64,000 nt of DNA from Ashinkailepas kermadecensis (Eukaryota; Arthropoda; Thecostraca; Neolepadidae): contig JAOTOM010004954.1 of assembly GCA_034440615.1 (NCBI GenBank), forward strand, positions 461,501 through 525,500. The letters run 5' to 3'. Below the pieces are notes generated by a model, which did not search any database, was not told the origin of the DNA, and was given only the letters and a program-made list of their open reading frames with translations. Position 1 is the stretch's first letter. Every line of letters begins with the position of its first letter. This document shows positions 12,221 through 38,320 of the stretch, piece by piece. A program made the translations under genes and the position numbers.

Positions 12221-12742
12221 GCTTACTTGTTAGATTGCATAGAAGACCTACCGAGTGGCTCTGCACGTTTTGTCCGGGTCCCCCATCCGTCGGTCCAAGG
12301 GCCCATTTTGAATGCCAGAGGTCCTCTCTGACAACTAGCCCCCCCCACCCTCGTCGTCACAAACGACTCTACACGTTCGTCAAGCCAAAGGCCATCAATA
12401 TATTCCTGAGAGCTTCTCCGTTGACTCGCGGTCTCTTCATCGACCCCTTTCCGTCCGAAACCCTTTCCGTTAGCACGGGGCCCCTTTCGTCGGTCCAGGG
12501 GCCATACACGTCGGCTCAGGGGGCCTTATCGGCTCCCTGCACTGACTCCTTGAGGGGCCCGCGAGGGTACCTCAATCGTTGCATATCAGTGAAAGTGCAT
12601 TGGGCTGGTAGCACGAGTTTTCTATAATCTTAAGTAGTGTAAACAATGTATTTCAATATATCGCTATATTTGTGGTAACGTAGATTGGTGATGTCTTAAG
12701 TTAGAACGAAACGTATCGCAGTGCACGACTATAATCGGTGAT
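12221..12742. other. No gene identified
   Basis: A C-rich segment of short degenerate motifs such as CCCGTCGGTCCAGGGGCC (12270-12560) precedes the first exon of the next gene. An open frame of 165 codons here overlaps the repeat tail and shows no recognisable domain. Confidence 0.35.
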
Positions 12743-26781
<14,039 letters not shown>

Positions 26782-28148
26782 ATTCCTTCACACTTGTCTA
26801 ATTTTATTTTTTGGAGTATTTTTTCTCCAAAAGGTAGGCTAGGCTAGGTTATGCTAGGTTATGCTGGAATTTTTTTTTAAACATGTCTTTTTATGCTATG
26901 ATACCTAACTCAGGCTCTTTTTGACATTATTTTGCTCACAACATGAAAATTAAGCATTTGCACAGAAAACAAGTGGTCTGGTCCCATCATCTTAATCACC
27001 TTCAGAAACATGGCATTCTGGATACAAATTTATTAAAAACCACTTTTAAGACAAATTTCCCAGTGATGCCCTAAACAGAACATCATTAAGCTAACATCAG
27101 CTAATCCTTTCACGATTTTAAACATCACAAACAAGAATGACTCCGTAGTCTTTAATCACTTATACCTGATTAATTGCAGATATAATGCGATAAGCCACTC
27201 CATATTCATGATCGTAAACAATCATTAATTTCCAAAATAGTATCAACACCATGGTCCGGTTCAAAAGTCCCGACTCGATGATCGCTTACGATCTTACCTT
27301 CTTCACTCACATTTTTTACTTTGCTTCCAAGTAATATTGAACCTGCCTCACAGGCATGAAATCGTCAGCCACCCCATCCCCTAAAACCGCAACAGTTCAA
27401 ACACGTTCAACTCGTTGTTTCACCACCTTACACTGTATCTATTGGAAGGTCCTGCCATCTGTTGATACAGAGAAAAGCTTCCGTTACTGCCTTGAGCATA
27501 CTTTCAATAAAGGCGGCAATTATTCCGCCTTGCTGAGAGCACGCCAACTATTGTTGAACTTCTTGATATTTGGATCTTGGACGTTGCGGTTTTGGACCTT
27601 CGGTCTTTGGACTTTTACGATCCTTGGATGTTCGGTTTTTGGACTTTATTTACTTTGGACCTTCGGTGTTTGGACGTTATGATTCCTGGACTTTGCGTTC
27701 TTGGACTTTTCGTAATTGGACTTTTCGTCTTTGGATGTTAGTTTTTTGGATGTTTCGATACGGACCCCAAAGTTCCGCTGTAAAACCGACGACTATCACT
27801 ACCTTCAAGTGTTTATACAGAATGCATTTTTATCCCAGAACATTTGTCACAATATTTTGTGCATGCTGCAAAATAAATAAATTTTCAAAACAAATTTCAA
27901 GGAAATATTTATAAGCTGAATTTCTATGTTTGCTTAAACAATTCCACCAGCAACCTGGTGTCAGAATTTTGCAACATATCGGTGTTCGTTCCATGCCCTT
28001 TCGCTCCTGAATTTTGTCAACACAAATTAAATACTTAACGTTTTAAAGATCGTCATAAATATCTATGACCTCAACTTTTCTGTTGCTTTCTAGCAATGCC
28101 GACGATGCTGAGCACCATTGCATCCATTGATTCTGTGCCGCGTATGAT
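26782..28148. other. No gene identified
   Basis: AT-rich flank of the Harbinger element. It includes GGCTAGGCTAGGTTATGC-type strings near 26826 and the TTGGAC minisatellite listed separately. Confidence 0.4.
27560..27760. repeat. Degenerate minisatellite, unit about 15-19 bp
   Basis: Variants of TTGGACTTTTCGTCTTTGGA repeat about eleven times. The open frames across it (Trp/Thr/Phe-rich) are composition artefacts. Confidence 0.7.
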
Positions 28149-28393
28149 TGTTCACGGAGCCTGCGTTCGCTGCGGCTCTGCGGTCAAAATAGGCTCCGCC
28201 TACCACCGAAACGTCATCAGCAGCGGGACGCGCTTGAACACCTCCGCGGCCTGCCGCGGTCAAAAGATGCGTCAAATCTTGCGCACGATTTTCATTCATG
28301 AAACGCCAACGAAAAGCCTTATACTATGTGATTTGTGCTTCTTACCCCCAAGGGCCATAACATAACCTATGTTTAATTGATTTTCGCGCTGTC

Positions 28394-30704
28394 ATGGACG
28401 AAGGACGAATTGATGATGAATTATTGGATCCGCATGACTTAGGGGTGCTTGTCCAAGAACTTGCGATGGAAATTGATGAAAGTGACGAAAACATAGATGA
28501 CGAAGATGATGACATTGGTCATCTACTGATGTAAGTGCACCATTGATATGAAATTAACAGTAAGTCGTATTGCCTATGCGGTTAGTTAAATCACTTCAAG
28601 ATATCAGCTATGTATCTCAGCTAGAAACAGGACAGTTGGAATGCTGGGAATCATTAATAGGAATGTGAGGTATGAGAGCATCAGTGAGGAAAATACTGGG
28701 TAAATTTGTGTGTTAAGGTGTTTCATGAGTTGTTCTTGGAGTTTATCTTTCCAACATACCGTTCATGAGTGTGACTAGGACGGTTGGACCACTCGTTTTC
28801 TGTGTAAATGCTTCTTTTTCAGCTTGTGAGGAAAAAAACACCAGTTGTGTACTCAATTGTGTTGTGTATTGCAGAGAATGATCTGCTAACTGCTATTTGT
28901 GCATTGTACCTACATGTGTATTGCTCATATTGAACTGTACAATGACAGGTTGTAATGCTGTTTTTTTTGTGCTTTGCAGCCTGCCACACTGTAGTGATTT
29001 GGCACAGGGGTGAATTTAATAATAGGTGGCAAATTTACATTTTAGGGCACTAAAAATATTTTGGGAAGAAATATTATAACATCATGTTGATTAGTGTGAT
29101 TAAGATAATGTGACCACTTCTTTTCATCTCAAATGCTTACTTCTCAGTTGGAAACTAAATAGTACCAAAAATGGGGCATTGGTGGGGTTTAATGAAGGAC
29201 AATGTACAATTTCAACAAACAACTCAACCTAACCTAACACCAGTCCCCACATGGTAAAATATAGCAGACAACTTGGTTAGGCACACTGTACAAATCAGTT
29301 CATGCAAAAATGGTTCACTGACCCATGTATGAAAAATGTTGAATGCATCAGCCACTGGAAGTTAAAGTACACAAGTGCTGTGGAAAAAATGCATTACAGG
29401 TGGTTGGTGGCCATCCATTCTATTGTCGTGCTTTACAAGCTGGACCTAATCTAACCAAACATAGCCTACCCCCATAAATATCAACCTCAATAAACCCCCA
29501 TGGCATAAATCACTCATAATCTACGTCTTTCTTGCATGTTGTACATGCATGAGGATGTTGTTTTCAGGTACATACTCTAGAACATCAACAAACCTGCAAG
29601 AAGAAAGCGTGCGCAATGTGTTCAAAACCTTTGGTGATGTGTTTGTGGTCCATTTTAGGGTGGAGCCAGAACACGATCAGAAGCTGGAGAACTTCTATGA
29701 GGAGGTCGTCCCAATGATGACTGAGCAACAGTTCCGGGAACAGTTCCGCCTGTGCCGTGAGACTGTAGGTAATGTGCTGATTGTCTTCGATGCACTGGAA
29801 GAGCAGGGTGACATCCCATTAGAGAAAAAGTTTCTGCTTTTATTGTGGTACATGGGGAGCATTGTGAGCTTCCGCAAGGTCGCATTGGTATTTGGTCTAT
29901 CGCTGGGAGCAGCGTGGGACTGCGTCCACCACGTGGTAAAGCTCCTAGTGGAGCAAACCCACAGATGCATCCGTCTGCCTGGAAGGGCCCAGTTGGAAGA
30001 TGTTGTGCAGAGGTTTGCTGACAAGGGGATGAAAGGGGCAGTGGGTGCTGTTGATGGGTGTCATATCCCTATCTGTAGACCCCGTGCGGACGAACATGCT
30101 TATGTCAACCGAAAAAAACTTTCACTCAATCATTCTCATGGCCGTAGTAGACGACCATGGTACTTTTATGGATGTGTGTGTCGGTTGGCCAGGCTCTGTA
30201 CACGACTCTCGTGTATTTAAAAACAGTCCGCCGGGGAAAAGCTTGGCCCTCGAAGCATTTCGAGCACAGCATTTACCAGAAAATTATCATATACTTGGCG
30301 ACTCTGCATTTCAACTGTCAACCTACCTCATGACCCCCTTCCGAGATAATCAAGTGCGTGCACAGGGCCCAGGCCACCTGACGCAACAACAAAAACGCCA
30401 CTTTAACTACAAGCTGTGCAGTGCGCGAGTGGTCGTCAAGCACGCGTTCGGGGTCCTGAAGGGTAGATTTCGCAGGCTGACGTACCTGGAGACCAAGTCG
30501 GTGGAGAAAGCCGTAGACATAACGACTGCGGCCTGCGTGCTGCACAACATATGCAACACCAACAATGATGAGTGGGAGGAAGTCAGTGTAGGTGATGCTG
30601 TTGAAGATGAAATCGGCGATGCCAATGTAAGGGGTGATGACGGTGCGGCGGCCGTGCAAAAGCGTATCCGTCTTGTTGAGGAATTGTGGACCGAACGCCA
30701 ATGA
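28394..30704 (+). pseudogene. Harbinger transposase (HARBI1-like, DDE_Tnp_4), frame-broken
   Basis: Exon 1 (28394-28530) starts MDEGRIDDELLDPHDLGV, ends in an acidic stretch and has a GAT/GTAAGT donor in phase 2. The matching acceptor is TACATACTCTAG at 29580, giving exon 2 from 29581. Exon 2 holds the helix-turn-helix part (FLLLLWYMGSIVSFRKVAL) and the catalytic core: first Asp in GAVDGCHIP (30053), second Asp in ILGDSAF (30300). The third acidic residue, normally Glu in the ExxFGxLK block, is Lys here (VVKHAFGVLKG, codon AAG at 30438). An extra A in a 7-A run near 30108-30114 shifts the frame between the first and second Asp. The protein is therefore predicted inactive, although a sequencing error in the homopolymer cannot be excluded. 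Confidence 0.85.
28531..29580. other. Intron of the Harbinger transposase
   Basis: About 1.05 kb, AT-rich, bounded by a GTAAGT donor and a pyrimidine-poor but phase-correct TCTAG acceptor. A closer acceptor at 29567 (TTTTCAG) would lead to an immediate stop in the joined frame. It contains an AACCTAACCTAACACC string near 29225. Confidence 0.5.
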
Positions 30705-32234
30705 TAAATGTGGATGGAGCGCCAGTGAGGAGCCGTGGGCGGCAAGCGAGTGTGAATCTGTGGGCGTAACGCGAGTATGGATCTGTGGGGCTGAGAGGCT
30801 GAACTGTCGCTACCGTCGGGTGGCCAGGCGGCGCCACCGACACCTTCCAGCGCCGACCGCCACGCAAGGGGGCGCCACACAGCCGCCGCGTCTCGACTCG
30901 CCAACGGGACGGACGCACATTGGGAAGTGAGTGGTGGTGGTGGTGGATGTGCTTTAGGGCGCGTCGACTGCATTGGTCATTTTGCGCCCATGGGAAGTGA
31001 GTGGGTGGACTGGTGGGATGGACAGCACGCTTTACAAGCGTGCGTGAGTTGTAGCCCCCACCACTGTACGTACCTCCGCCCGAGTCTTCCATACAGGACA
31101 GGGTGGTGTAGCCATTTCCATGCGGTGCATCTCGTGACGCGAATAAAAACGAGCGTGTGTGGTGTGGCGAGATAGTATGTATCTACTAGTGAGATTAGGT
31201 TCTGTGGTAGTCAACAGTCAGTCAACAGTCAGTCAGGTAGTCAACAGGACAGTTTGAACAGATTGGGACATCTGTGATAAAGGCAGTGCTTTCGCCCGTC
31301 AGACCCCCACCTTCAGGAATTGCAGTTTTAAGTACGGTTGCTGCTTTTCTTGCATTGCCTCTTCTCACAAGATTTAACCCATTTTGCTGTTCCTGTCGCG
31401 AGCCAACTTGTAACCTTGCTTCTGGCAGCACTATGGTCATCTCAGCATGACTAACTGTCGTCTCTGCTGCCGGCAGTGTCTACGGGGCCGACGCTTTTGG
31501 TGCCCGTCTTCGGCTGTGCACCCGCGACGGATTTCTATGGCAGCTTCTCGTTGCATCCTCCATCGGTCGCCTGCTCTGCGGCCGGTAGTTTGTTTAACAG
31601 TGCAGGTCTGCCGAGGACGTTCTGTCGCTGGTGAGACCTGTCATAGCGTCTGGTGTGGTTTTTGGATACTGCCGAGGTCGATCGACTTATCACTGCTCTC
31701 AGTGGTGTCTGAGTAAAGAGTAAGATTGGCATACATGTGTGTCTGATTCGTGAAGTATGGTAACCACATGAGGGTGTAACCCATTACCAGCACGTTCCAT
31801 AGACCACCTGAAAATAATACCTAGGGGAACTGCTAAAGCTTTAGCACACTACTAAGATCCTAGCATATATATCATCTGGTTCAGAACCTATATTAGGTTT
31901 TATATTCTGCAACTGCTTTTCTACAGCTTCTGTAGTTATTGTAAGATCATCCAGCCTATCACCTGTCCCCTCCTGGGGAACTGACAGATTGGCAGTCAGT
32001 GCATATAAATGCAATGATGTCACGTCCATGCTCAACAGGGTGTGAAATCTAAACTACTGAAAAACTCAATCTTCCCACCCCCTAATTTCCACATTATCTG
32101 AAAACTGTTGTGCACCACATTCCTATCATGGAGGAGCAATCCTACACACACCAAATCAACTACACACATACCTTCCTTGTACAAAGACTAATTACAACTA
32201 AGATACCTTTAACAATTGTATTTTGTTCTTTCAG
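30705..32234. other. Spacer between the two Harbinger genes
   Basis: GC-rich after the transposase stop (30720-31100), then mixed sequence with short frames on both strands. A 5' exon of the Myb/SANT-like gene probably lies here but was not identified. Confidence 0.4.
31795..31975 (-). mobile_element. CR1-like LINE internal fragment
   Basis: CATAGACCACCTGAAAATAA, then GCTAAAGCTTTAGCACAC and TTCTGCAACTGCTTTTCTAC match 25980-26160 of the fuller LINE at high identity. Both ends are truncated. Confidence 0.8.
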
Positions 32235-33207
32235 GGATAGTGAAAATGGAGTTATCTACCAGTGTCACTTGTGTCAAGTGCTCTTCTGTCATGAGAATGT
32301 AGCAACTGAGCATGTACAGGCCTGCACAGGCGTCTGCTGCACAAATGTGTACAACTGCTTGTCTTGTGGAGCACTGTTTGCTGAACCCGAGCTCCACGAT
32401 CAGCACACTGCGTCCTGTCATGTGACCCCAAAACCGGGCGACCAGGCAAGTGAACATGCTTTCAAGGCTGACAAAAATCAGTTGCTGCTTGACGCAATGG
32501 AGGGTGCTTATGACAAGTTCAAAACCTGGCTTCCAGCTCGCAAGCGGCAACACTGGGATGAGCTGTCGCGTCTCCTGGATGAGCCTCCTAGCAATGCTAG
32601 GAGGAGATGGAATAGCCTCCTCTACTCTTACAAGAGAGTACGTGATAATATTGGACCGAAATGTTCTGGCCGGGGGAGCGTCTATAAGCCATGGGCGCAC
32701 ACCGACCAGATGACTCGTATTATGGGGAGCAACCCATGCATTCTCCCGCACTATGTCAGATCCTCCCTGCTTTCTGATATAGAAGCCGGAGCACAATTGA
32801 TAGTTCATCCCTCGTCCGAACAACCGGCGTCGAAACCGACGATACAACAGCCGATACAGTCGACGGTACAGCTATCAACACCTGCCTCGTCACAGCCGAT
32901 CGTACAACCGACCTCACCGCCAATGGCACCTGTACCACAATACTCCTCTTCCACCTCTTTGTCATTCTCCTCATCGACTCCTACTTCAAACCGCACGACC
33001 AAACGCATGATCCGCTCTCGACATAACTCTGCCATCGACTCATACTTCCGGGCAAAGGAAAATTATATCCAGAACAGAGAACAGAGGGAGGTAAGGCGCC
33101 TCGAGATCGACGAACAGCGTCTCGAAGTCCCTAAAAGACATATCACGCAAGATGGAGCAGCGACTCAACCGCCAGTAAGCTGTAAACACGATTCATCCGT
33201 TGTATAG
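32235..33207 (+). CDS. Harbinger-associated zinc-finger and Myb/SANT-like DNA-binding protein
   Basis: The exon starts after TTTGTTCTTTCAG in phase 2 and runs to TAG at 33205. The order is two C2H2-like fingers (YQCHLCQVLFCHENVATEH and YNCLSCGALFAEPELHDQH) and a trihelix Myb/SANT-like domain with conserved tryptophans (LLDAMEGAYDKFKTWLPARK, HWDELSRLL, ARRRWNSLLYSYKRVRDN). A Ser/Thr/Pro/Gln-rich linker follows, then a basic C-terminal helix (REQREVRRLEIDEQRLEV). In known Harbinger elements this second protein brings the transposase to the nucleus and the ends. Unlike the transposase it has no internal stop or frameshift in 320 codons. The start codon lies in an upstream exon not found; an in-frame ATG at 32137 would require reading through the acceptor. 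Confidence 0.75.
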
Positions 33208-33728
33208 CCAGTGGACGGCCCCGGGAACCATCATCGGTGCGACGCTGTTAACGCATACATATTGTGCCTTACGTGTTAAACCGCGTAGCATTGATAATGT
33301 TCACTTAGCCAAAACGCTTCCTGCTTGATGAAGGAAATGAATAATGAGCGCGGCGAAGACATCAAGTGCCTACTGATATATTACGTGATCAAACAAACGT
33401 TAACTGCATCCATTGCACCTACATGTACCAAGAGATTTCATTCATTGTAGGTCGATTTTGGCGTTTTTTTTTAAAGAAGTTAGCAAGAGTTCTTACAAGA
33501 GGAAGTTCATATTTTACGTTTCAAAATTATTGGTAAGGCATTCAATCCACATGTGCTAAGAGGGATCAAGGAAATAGGGCTGGATAGCCAGGGTAGATAG
33601 GCATTGGTAGGTATGTGGTATGTTGGTGGATGGCTTCTTTAGGATGTGGTGATGTTTGGAGTGGGTCTTTTTACCAGGCTTATGGCATCTTCCATTACAG
33701 ACTTAACTAGATGGGCCCTTGTGTTTAT

Positions 33729-33780
33729 GGTTGGTTGGTTGGTTATTTGGGCTTTGGGGTGCATTAAGACTTTATGAGGG
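33729..33780 (-). mobile_element. SINE 3'-tail fragment
   Basis: GGTTGGTTGGTTGGTTATTT followed by GGGCTTTGGGGTGCATTAAG is, in reverse complement, a GCACCCCAAAGCCC body end with an AACCAACC tail, close to family C. Confidence 0.5.
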
Positions 33781-34836
33781 GAACTGGGGTGAGTGCTGGA
33801 GCATTTGGGCACCTGCACCAGACAGCTAAGACACTGTGCAAGGCTGTTGAGGCTGACTGCTCAGATGCATGCATTGATGTCTGTGGGGTCTGGCATGGCA
33901 GCTCAGGCTGGTTCTGAACCTAGCCCTGAAAAGCTCAGAGTTGAAACATGAGAGGAATTGGAATAGATGATGGAGCAAAAAATACTCAATAATTATCAGT
34001 GGCTCTGGAGCTAGATCTCTGTCCGATGTATAACAAAAAGAATATCCCACTAATAAGCAATCCCTTGACAATCCTTTGTCAAAGGATTTGCCCAATACCA
34101 AAATTTGTCTGTGAATTCTACGACTCTGAACATTTCTTGAGGTAAAGGCAACCTCATTTTGCTATGTTTCAACCATGCATTAGTACTAACACCCTCAATC
34201 AGTGGTGGGGGACTTGCTCCCATGTCTTGCTGCACATCATGATTTCATTGCTTGCATGTAAATTCCAGATGTGTTCGAATCATCTAAGGTGTACATTTAT
34301 TGTCTCTATGTATTCAGCATAGATGCTGTCATGCTTTGCACACTTGCACTGGCCTACCCAACAACAAGCAGCAAATGTTGTGGAAGTAATATCTATAGAG
34401 TTCCATTTTAATTTTGATACAATTGACATGGGCGAATGATCATTTTTGTGACACAAGATCAATGCCCTCCTGTCCTTTTGCTTCTCTCCTCCGTATTCCT
34501 TCCGTCCTCTCTCCTCTCTGGCGAGCCTGCACATAATCATCAACCATAAAACACATTAAACTACCGACTCAATTACGTGGGTAGATAGGTACCTACCCCA
34601 TTTTCACGACGCGTCCCAACTCGCGTCAGTTCTGCACTGCGCCAAGATGAGCTCCCTCAGTCTTGCGGCCGGCTGCGGTTGGTGGTACATCTTGGGTGGT
34701 ACAGCGACCGCAGGAACCGCGGCGGCCGCAGACAACGTGACGTCATCCTGCTCACTGCTGATTGGCCACGACTAGGCTCCACCCCTTTGACCGCGAGAGC
34801 CGCAGCGAACGCAGACAGCCGCAAGCCCCGTGAACA

Positions 34837-35559
34837 GTGCCCATGGCTCAGGGCTTTGGTGCCGGATTAGATTTCGGATGCATTAAGGCTCTTGGTTTCG
34901 GTATTGAAGTTACTGAATTCATGCGTACGTCTCTGTTGTGTTTGATTTTACAACGCTGGAGATAAAACGGTGAGAGTGGTTTCAGATGGGTGAAGCTGGG
35001 TATAACTAGTTGCTGCAGTTGATAATCGGCGTGCGCTATCCAGTGTAGGCGATCCATGGCGCAATTACTAAATTTTCCTTCGGTCTTGTTTGCGAGGAGC
35101 CTACCTAGGAAGGTAGGGAAAGAGGGGGGGGGGGTTCTGAACACTTAAGGCTTTATGCAACAAATAGCTCTACTGCTGCTTCTGTATGGCTGAACGATTA
35201 ATTGTACTGTGTTTACCGAACACAAAAATGAACAATCTATCCATATTCAAACAGTTCCTTTCAATGAAAATCCTCTAACCACTTGCAAAGAGCAACTTTA
35301 AAACAGATGATTATTTTATAGTGGTGTGCTGTGTTCTGAACATGAAAATGTTGTTCAGGATTACCTCACTGTAGCTGTTGTGGTACAAGCTATTAGTAGC
35401 CACTAAAAAATGCTGGTGTAATTGCAAAAAAATCACTTCCTTATGGTTTCCTTAAGCCAACTACTCTTGGAAGCCGAAAATGGTTCCTGTGAACTTTGCA
35501 ACCTCCATACACAAAGAATAGGTAGCATTATGTGATCAGACTTTCATATTTTGGTAGAG
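34837..35559. other. No gene identified
   Basis: Unique-looking sequence between the Harbinger right end and the first palindromic repeat arm. It includes a G-run near 35125. Confidence 0.4.
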
Positions 35560-36600
35560 ACAGGCAGGGTGGGAATTAAGGCACTTCTTAAGATATTTTA
35601 TCTCTGAAAACATTTTTGCACTCTGGGTTCATACTGGATAGGATGGGCTTCACATGTACTCCGACACAAATGTGGGAACAAAGATATCAATAGAAACAAA
35701 CAGAACGACACCCAAAAAAAAGCTGGTTATTCCACTTACGGTCACCACTCAAACTAATCACTTTTTGTAGCAGTCATCAGCCAGACCACAGCTTCACACA
35801 CTCCATCAATCTCAAACACCAGAATTGCCAACAACGCGCCAACAGCAACTTGCAAGATGATGCACATGCGCACTGAGAACACTTCTCCGGCTCTGGAGCG
35901 GCATCTCAGAATACCTGTGTTCCTGCCACCCTATAGTGGGAAACTTTGACAGTTTTAAGAGACGTCTCCGGAGTCCCGGAGGCCACCGATCAGAATTGGC
36001 TGCATTAGCATTTTCTGTTGTGAAATCTGTCTGTCAACCAATCAATGCAAGGTATTTTGTATATGACGTCATACCATTAGCAACTTTGAACACATGGTTA
36101 ACAGTAAGCACAAGACCTTGACTGATCCTTTGCTTTGGTCACATCCAACTGTGGCGTGTGCGGTAGCAGAGTTGCGTTCGTATTACGTGGGAAATTGGCT
36201 GCGTAGGTAGGTATGCGCTCTGAGCTGAGGGTGAAGTGTGAAGTATTTTTGTTTGTTTTTCATATGGCTAGCCTTGTACTGACACCAACAGTGAAAGGAA
36301 AATGCATTTCTCCTGTGAGTTATATGAAACGAAACAGTGCTGATTATTACGGGTCACTGCCAGGCGGTGCCATCCATTGTTCACTTCTTTGTTCGTATGT
36401 TTTGGCTTTTGATTTGACCAAAAATGAGAATGATATTACTTATGCATATTATGTAGGTACTGATTTAGGTTTTTTTGGTTGGTTACTGGTAAACAGATTC
36501 CATGCATACAAAAATAATGTACATGAAAATGTACTCCGGAAGAAATCGGTATGCACTCCGACTCCCAACCTGGAAAGTAAGTTTCCCACTCTGGAGACAG
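35560..36600 (+). repeat. 1-kb interspersed repeat P1, arm A
   Basis: It runs from GGTGGGAATTAAGGCACTTC through GGATAGGATGGGCTTCACAT, CTCCGGAGTCCCGGAGGCC and TTGACTGATCCTTTGC to CGGTATGCACTCCGACTCCC and TTTCCCACTCT. The same landmarks appear inverted at 36890-38320 and direct at 38930-39962. It has no stable ORF or recognisable domain. Confidence 0.8.
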
Positions 36601-36889
36601 GTCCATCATTTATGAATACCACCATCTTTTTGTTATTTATGCACTGAACATGACGTGGGAGATGACCAAAGGTAGATGTTCAGGAAACAGAATGTGTTCA
36701 GATACCCCCTCCCCCTCTTCCCCTACCTACCCAGGAACTATAGGCGAATTTACAATGGTTGTTTGCTCCAATGGCTCGCAGTATGGTTCAGTAAAATATA
36801 GCGAACAGGTACAGAATAACAGTTGATTTGTGATATGAAACTGTACTTAGCCAATACTTAGCCAATGTGCTACCCCACTCCAACTTAGC

Positions 36890-38320
36890 AGATGGGAAGC
36901 TTTCTTTCTGGGTTTGGAGTCAGAGTGCATACTGATTCCAGCTGGAGTACATTTTCATAGGCATCTTATTTTGTATGTATAAAATCTGTTTGCCAGTAAC
37001 CAATGGGATAAGCCTGTGTAGTCAGCACATAGTATGCAGAAGTATACTGCATACCTACTTCTGCATTGTCATTTTTGGTCAAATCAAATGTCAAAGCATT
37101 GGAACAAATAAGTGAGCAATAAATGGTAGGTAATCTTTACCTTTCGGCCGACACATACTGCCAAGGTTAGTGATTTGTAAAGAGGTGTTGCATACAATGT
37201 CACATATATTTCATGACATCATGGCCGAAAAATTTGCTTTGGAGGATTCTGGTTTTCCGGTTAGGTTAGGTTAGATTATATTATGCTATGATACATTTTG
37301 TATATTATGCTACATTATCTTAGTCTAGGTTAGGTGGTAATCTTTACCGACACCCGACTCCTGTGATGTCACTTCCCTGACTCCTGTGACATCACTGTTC
37401 CCCACTGTACACCTTTTTACAAATCACTAATCTTGGCAGTATGTGTTGGCCAAAAGGTAAAGATTAACTAAATGGAACCACCTGACAGCAAATCATGATA
37501 ATAAGTACAGCTTTGTCTCCCATAACTCACAGGATCAATGTGCTTTTTTAACTGTTGGTTTCAGTACAAGGCTAGTACTGTAGTATAAAAACAAACAAAA
37601 ATGCTTCACAACTCACCCTTGGCTCAGAGTGCATACCTACTCAGCTAATTATCTACTCTATATGAACATACCTCGGTGACTACACACCAGTCAGATTTTC
37701 ATAGCTGTGCACAAGGACATGAGCAGTGCAGAGGTTCAGTCAAGATCTTGTGTTTGCATCATGACACTGTTAGCAATGTGTTCAAAGTTGCTAATTGTTA
37801 TGACATAGAAAAAAATAGCTTGCATCAATTGGTTGAGAGACAGATTTTAGAATGAAAAACCCTACGACAGCCAATTCTGATTGGTGCACTCTGTGACTGG
37901 AGAATGTCTCTTAAAACTCAATTTTCCCCACTATGTGGGTGGCAAGAATGTAGGTATTGGGAGTTGCAGCTCCAGAGTTGAAGTAACCACAGGATATTTG
38001 ATTCAGTGCACAGGAGTCTTGCAAGTGGTGTTGGCACGTTGTCTGCCTTTCTGGTGGTTGAGGTTGAGTGGAGTGTGTGAAACTGTGTTCCAGGTGCTGA
38101 CTGCTACAAAAAGTGGTTAGTTTAAGTGGTGACCATAAATGGAATAGCCAACATTTGTGTGGGTATCATTCTGTTTGTTCCATTTTTTTGTTCATCATCT
38201 TTGTTCCCACATTTGTGTTGGAGTACATGTGAAGCCCATCATATCCTGTATGAACCCAGAGTGCAAAAATGTTTTCAGAAATAAAATATCCCAAAAAGTG
38301 CCTTAATTCCCACCCTACCA
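36890..38320 (-). repeat. 1-kb interspersed repeat P1, arm B (inverted)
   Basis: Reverse complement of arm A: GGGAAGCTTTC..GTGCATAC first and GTGCCTTAATTCCCACCC last. It is longer than arm A because a 342-bp MITE (37127-37468) has inserted. With arm A it forms a palindrome with a spacer of about 290 bp. Confidence 0.8.
37127..37468. mobile_element. hAT-like MITE with about 60-bp TIRs and TAAATGG target duplication
   Basis: The left end TAGGTAATCTTTACCTTTCG and its continuation CACATACTGCCAAGGTTAGT are mirrored at the right end, where the reverse complement reads GTTAATCTTTACCTTTTGG and CACATACTGCCAAGATTAGT. TAAATGG flanks both ends (37120-37126 and 37469-37475). The other P1 arms lack this insert at the same position, so the duplication is well defined. 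A 7-8 bp duplication suggests hAT, but P-like elements are not excluded. Confidence 0.8.

Larger units (their letters stand above)
28149..34836 (+). mobile_element. PIF/Harbinger DNA transposon, two-gene
   Basis: A spliced DDE transposase and a zinc-finger plus Myb/SANT-like gene lie in the same orientation, the pair of genes typical of animal PIF/Harbinger elements. The edges share an imperfect terminal inverted repeat. The left end begins TGTTCACGGAGCCTGCG and continues TTCGCTGCGGCTCTGCGGTC (28149-28190). The right end in reverse complement reads TGTTCACGGGGCTTGCGG and TTCGCTGCGGCTCTCGCGG (34786-34836). Similarity continues inward more weakly. No clean 3-bp target duplication could be read, so the exact ends are uncertain. 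A LINE piece (31795) and a SINE tail (33729) are nested inside. Confidence 0.75.
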
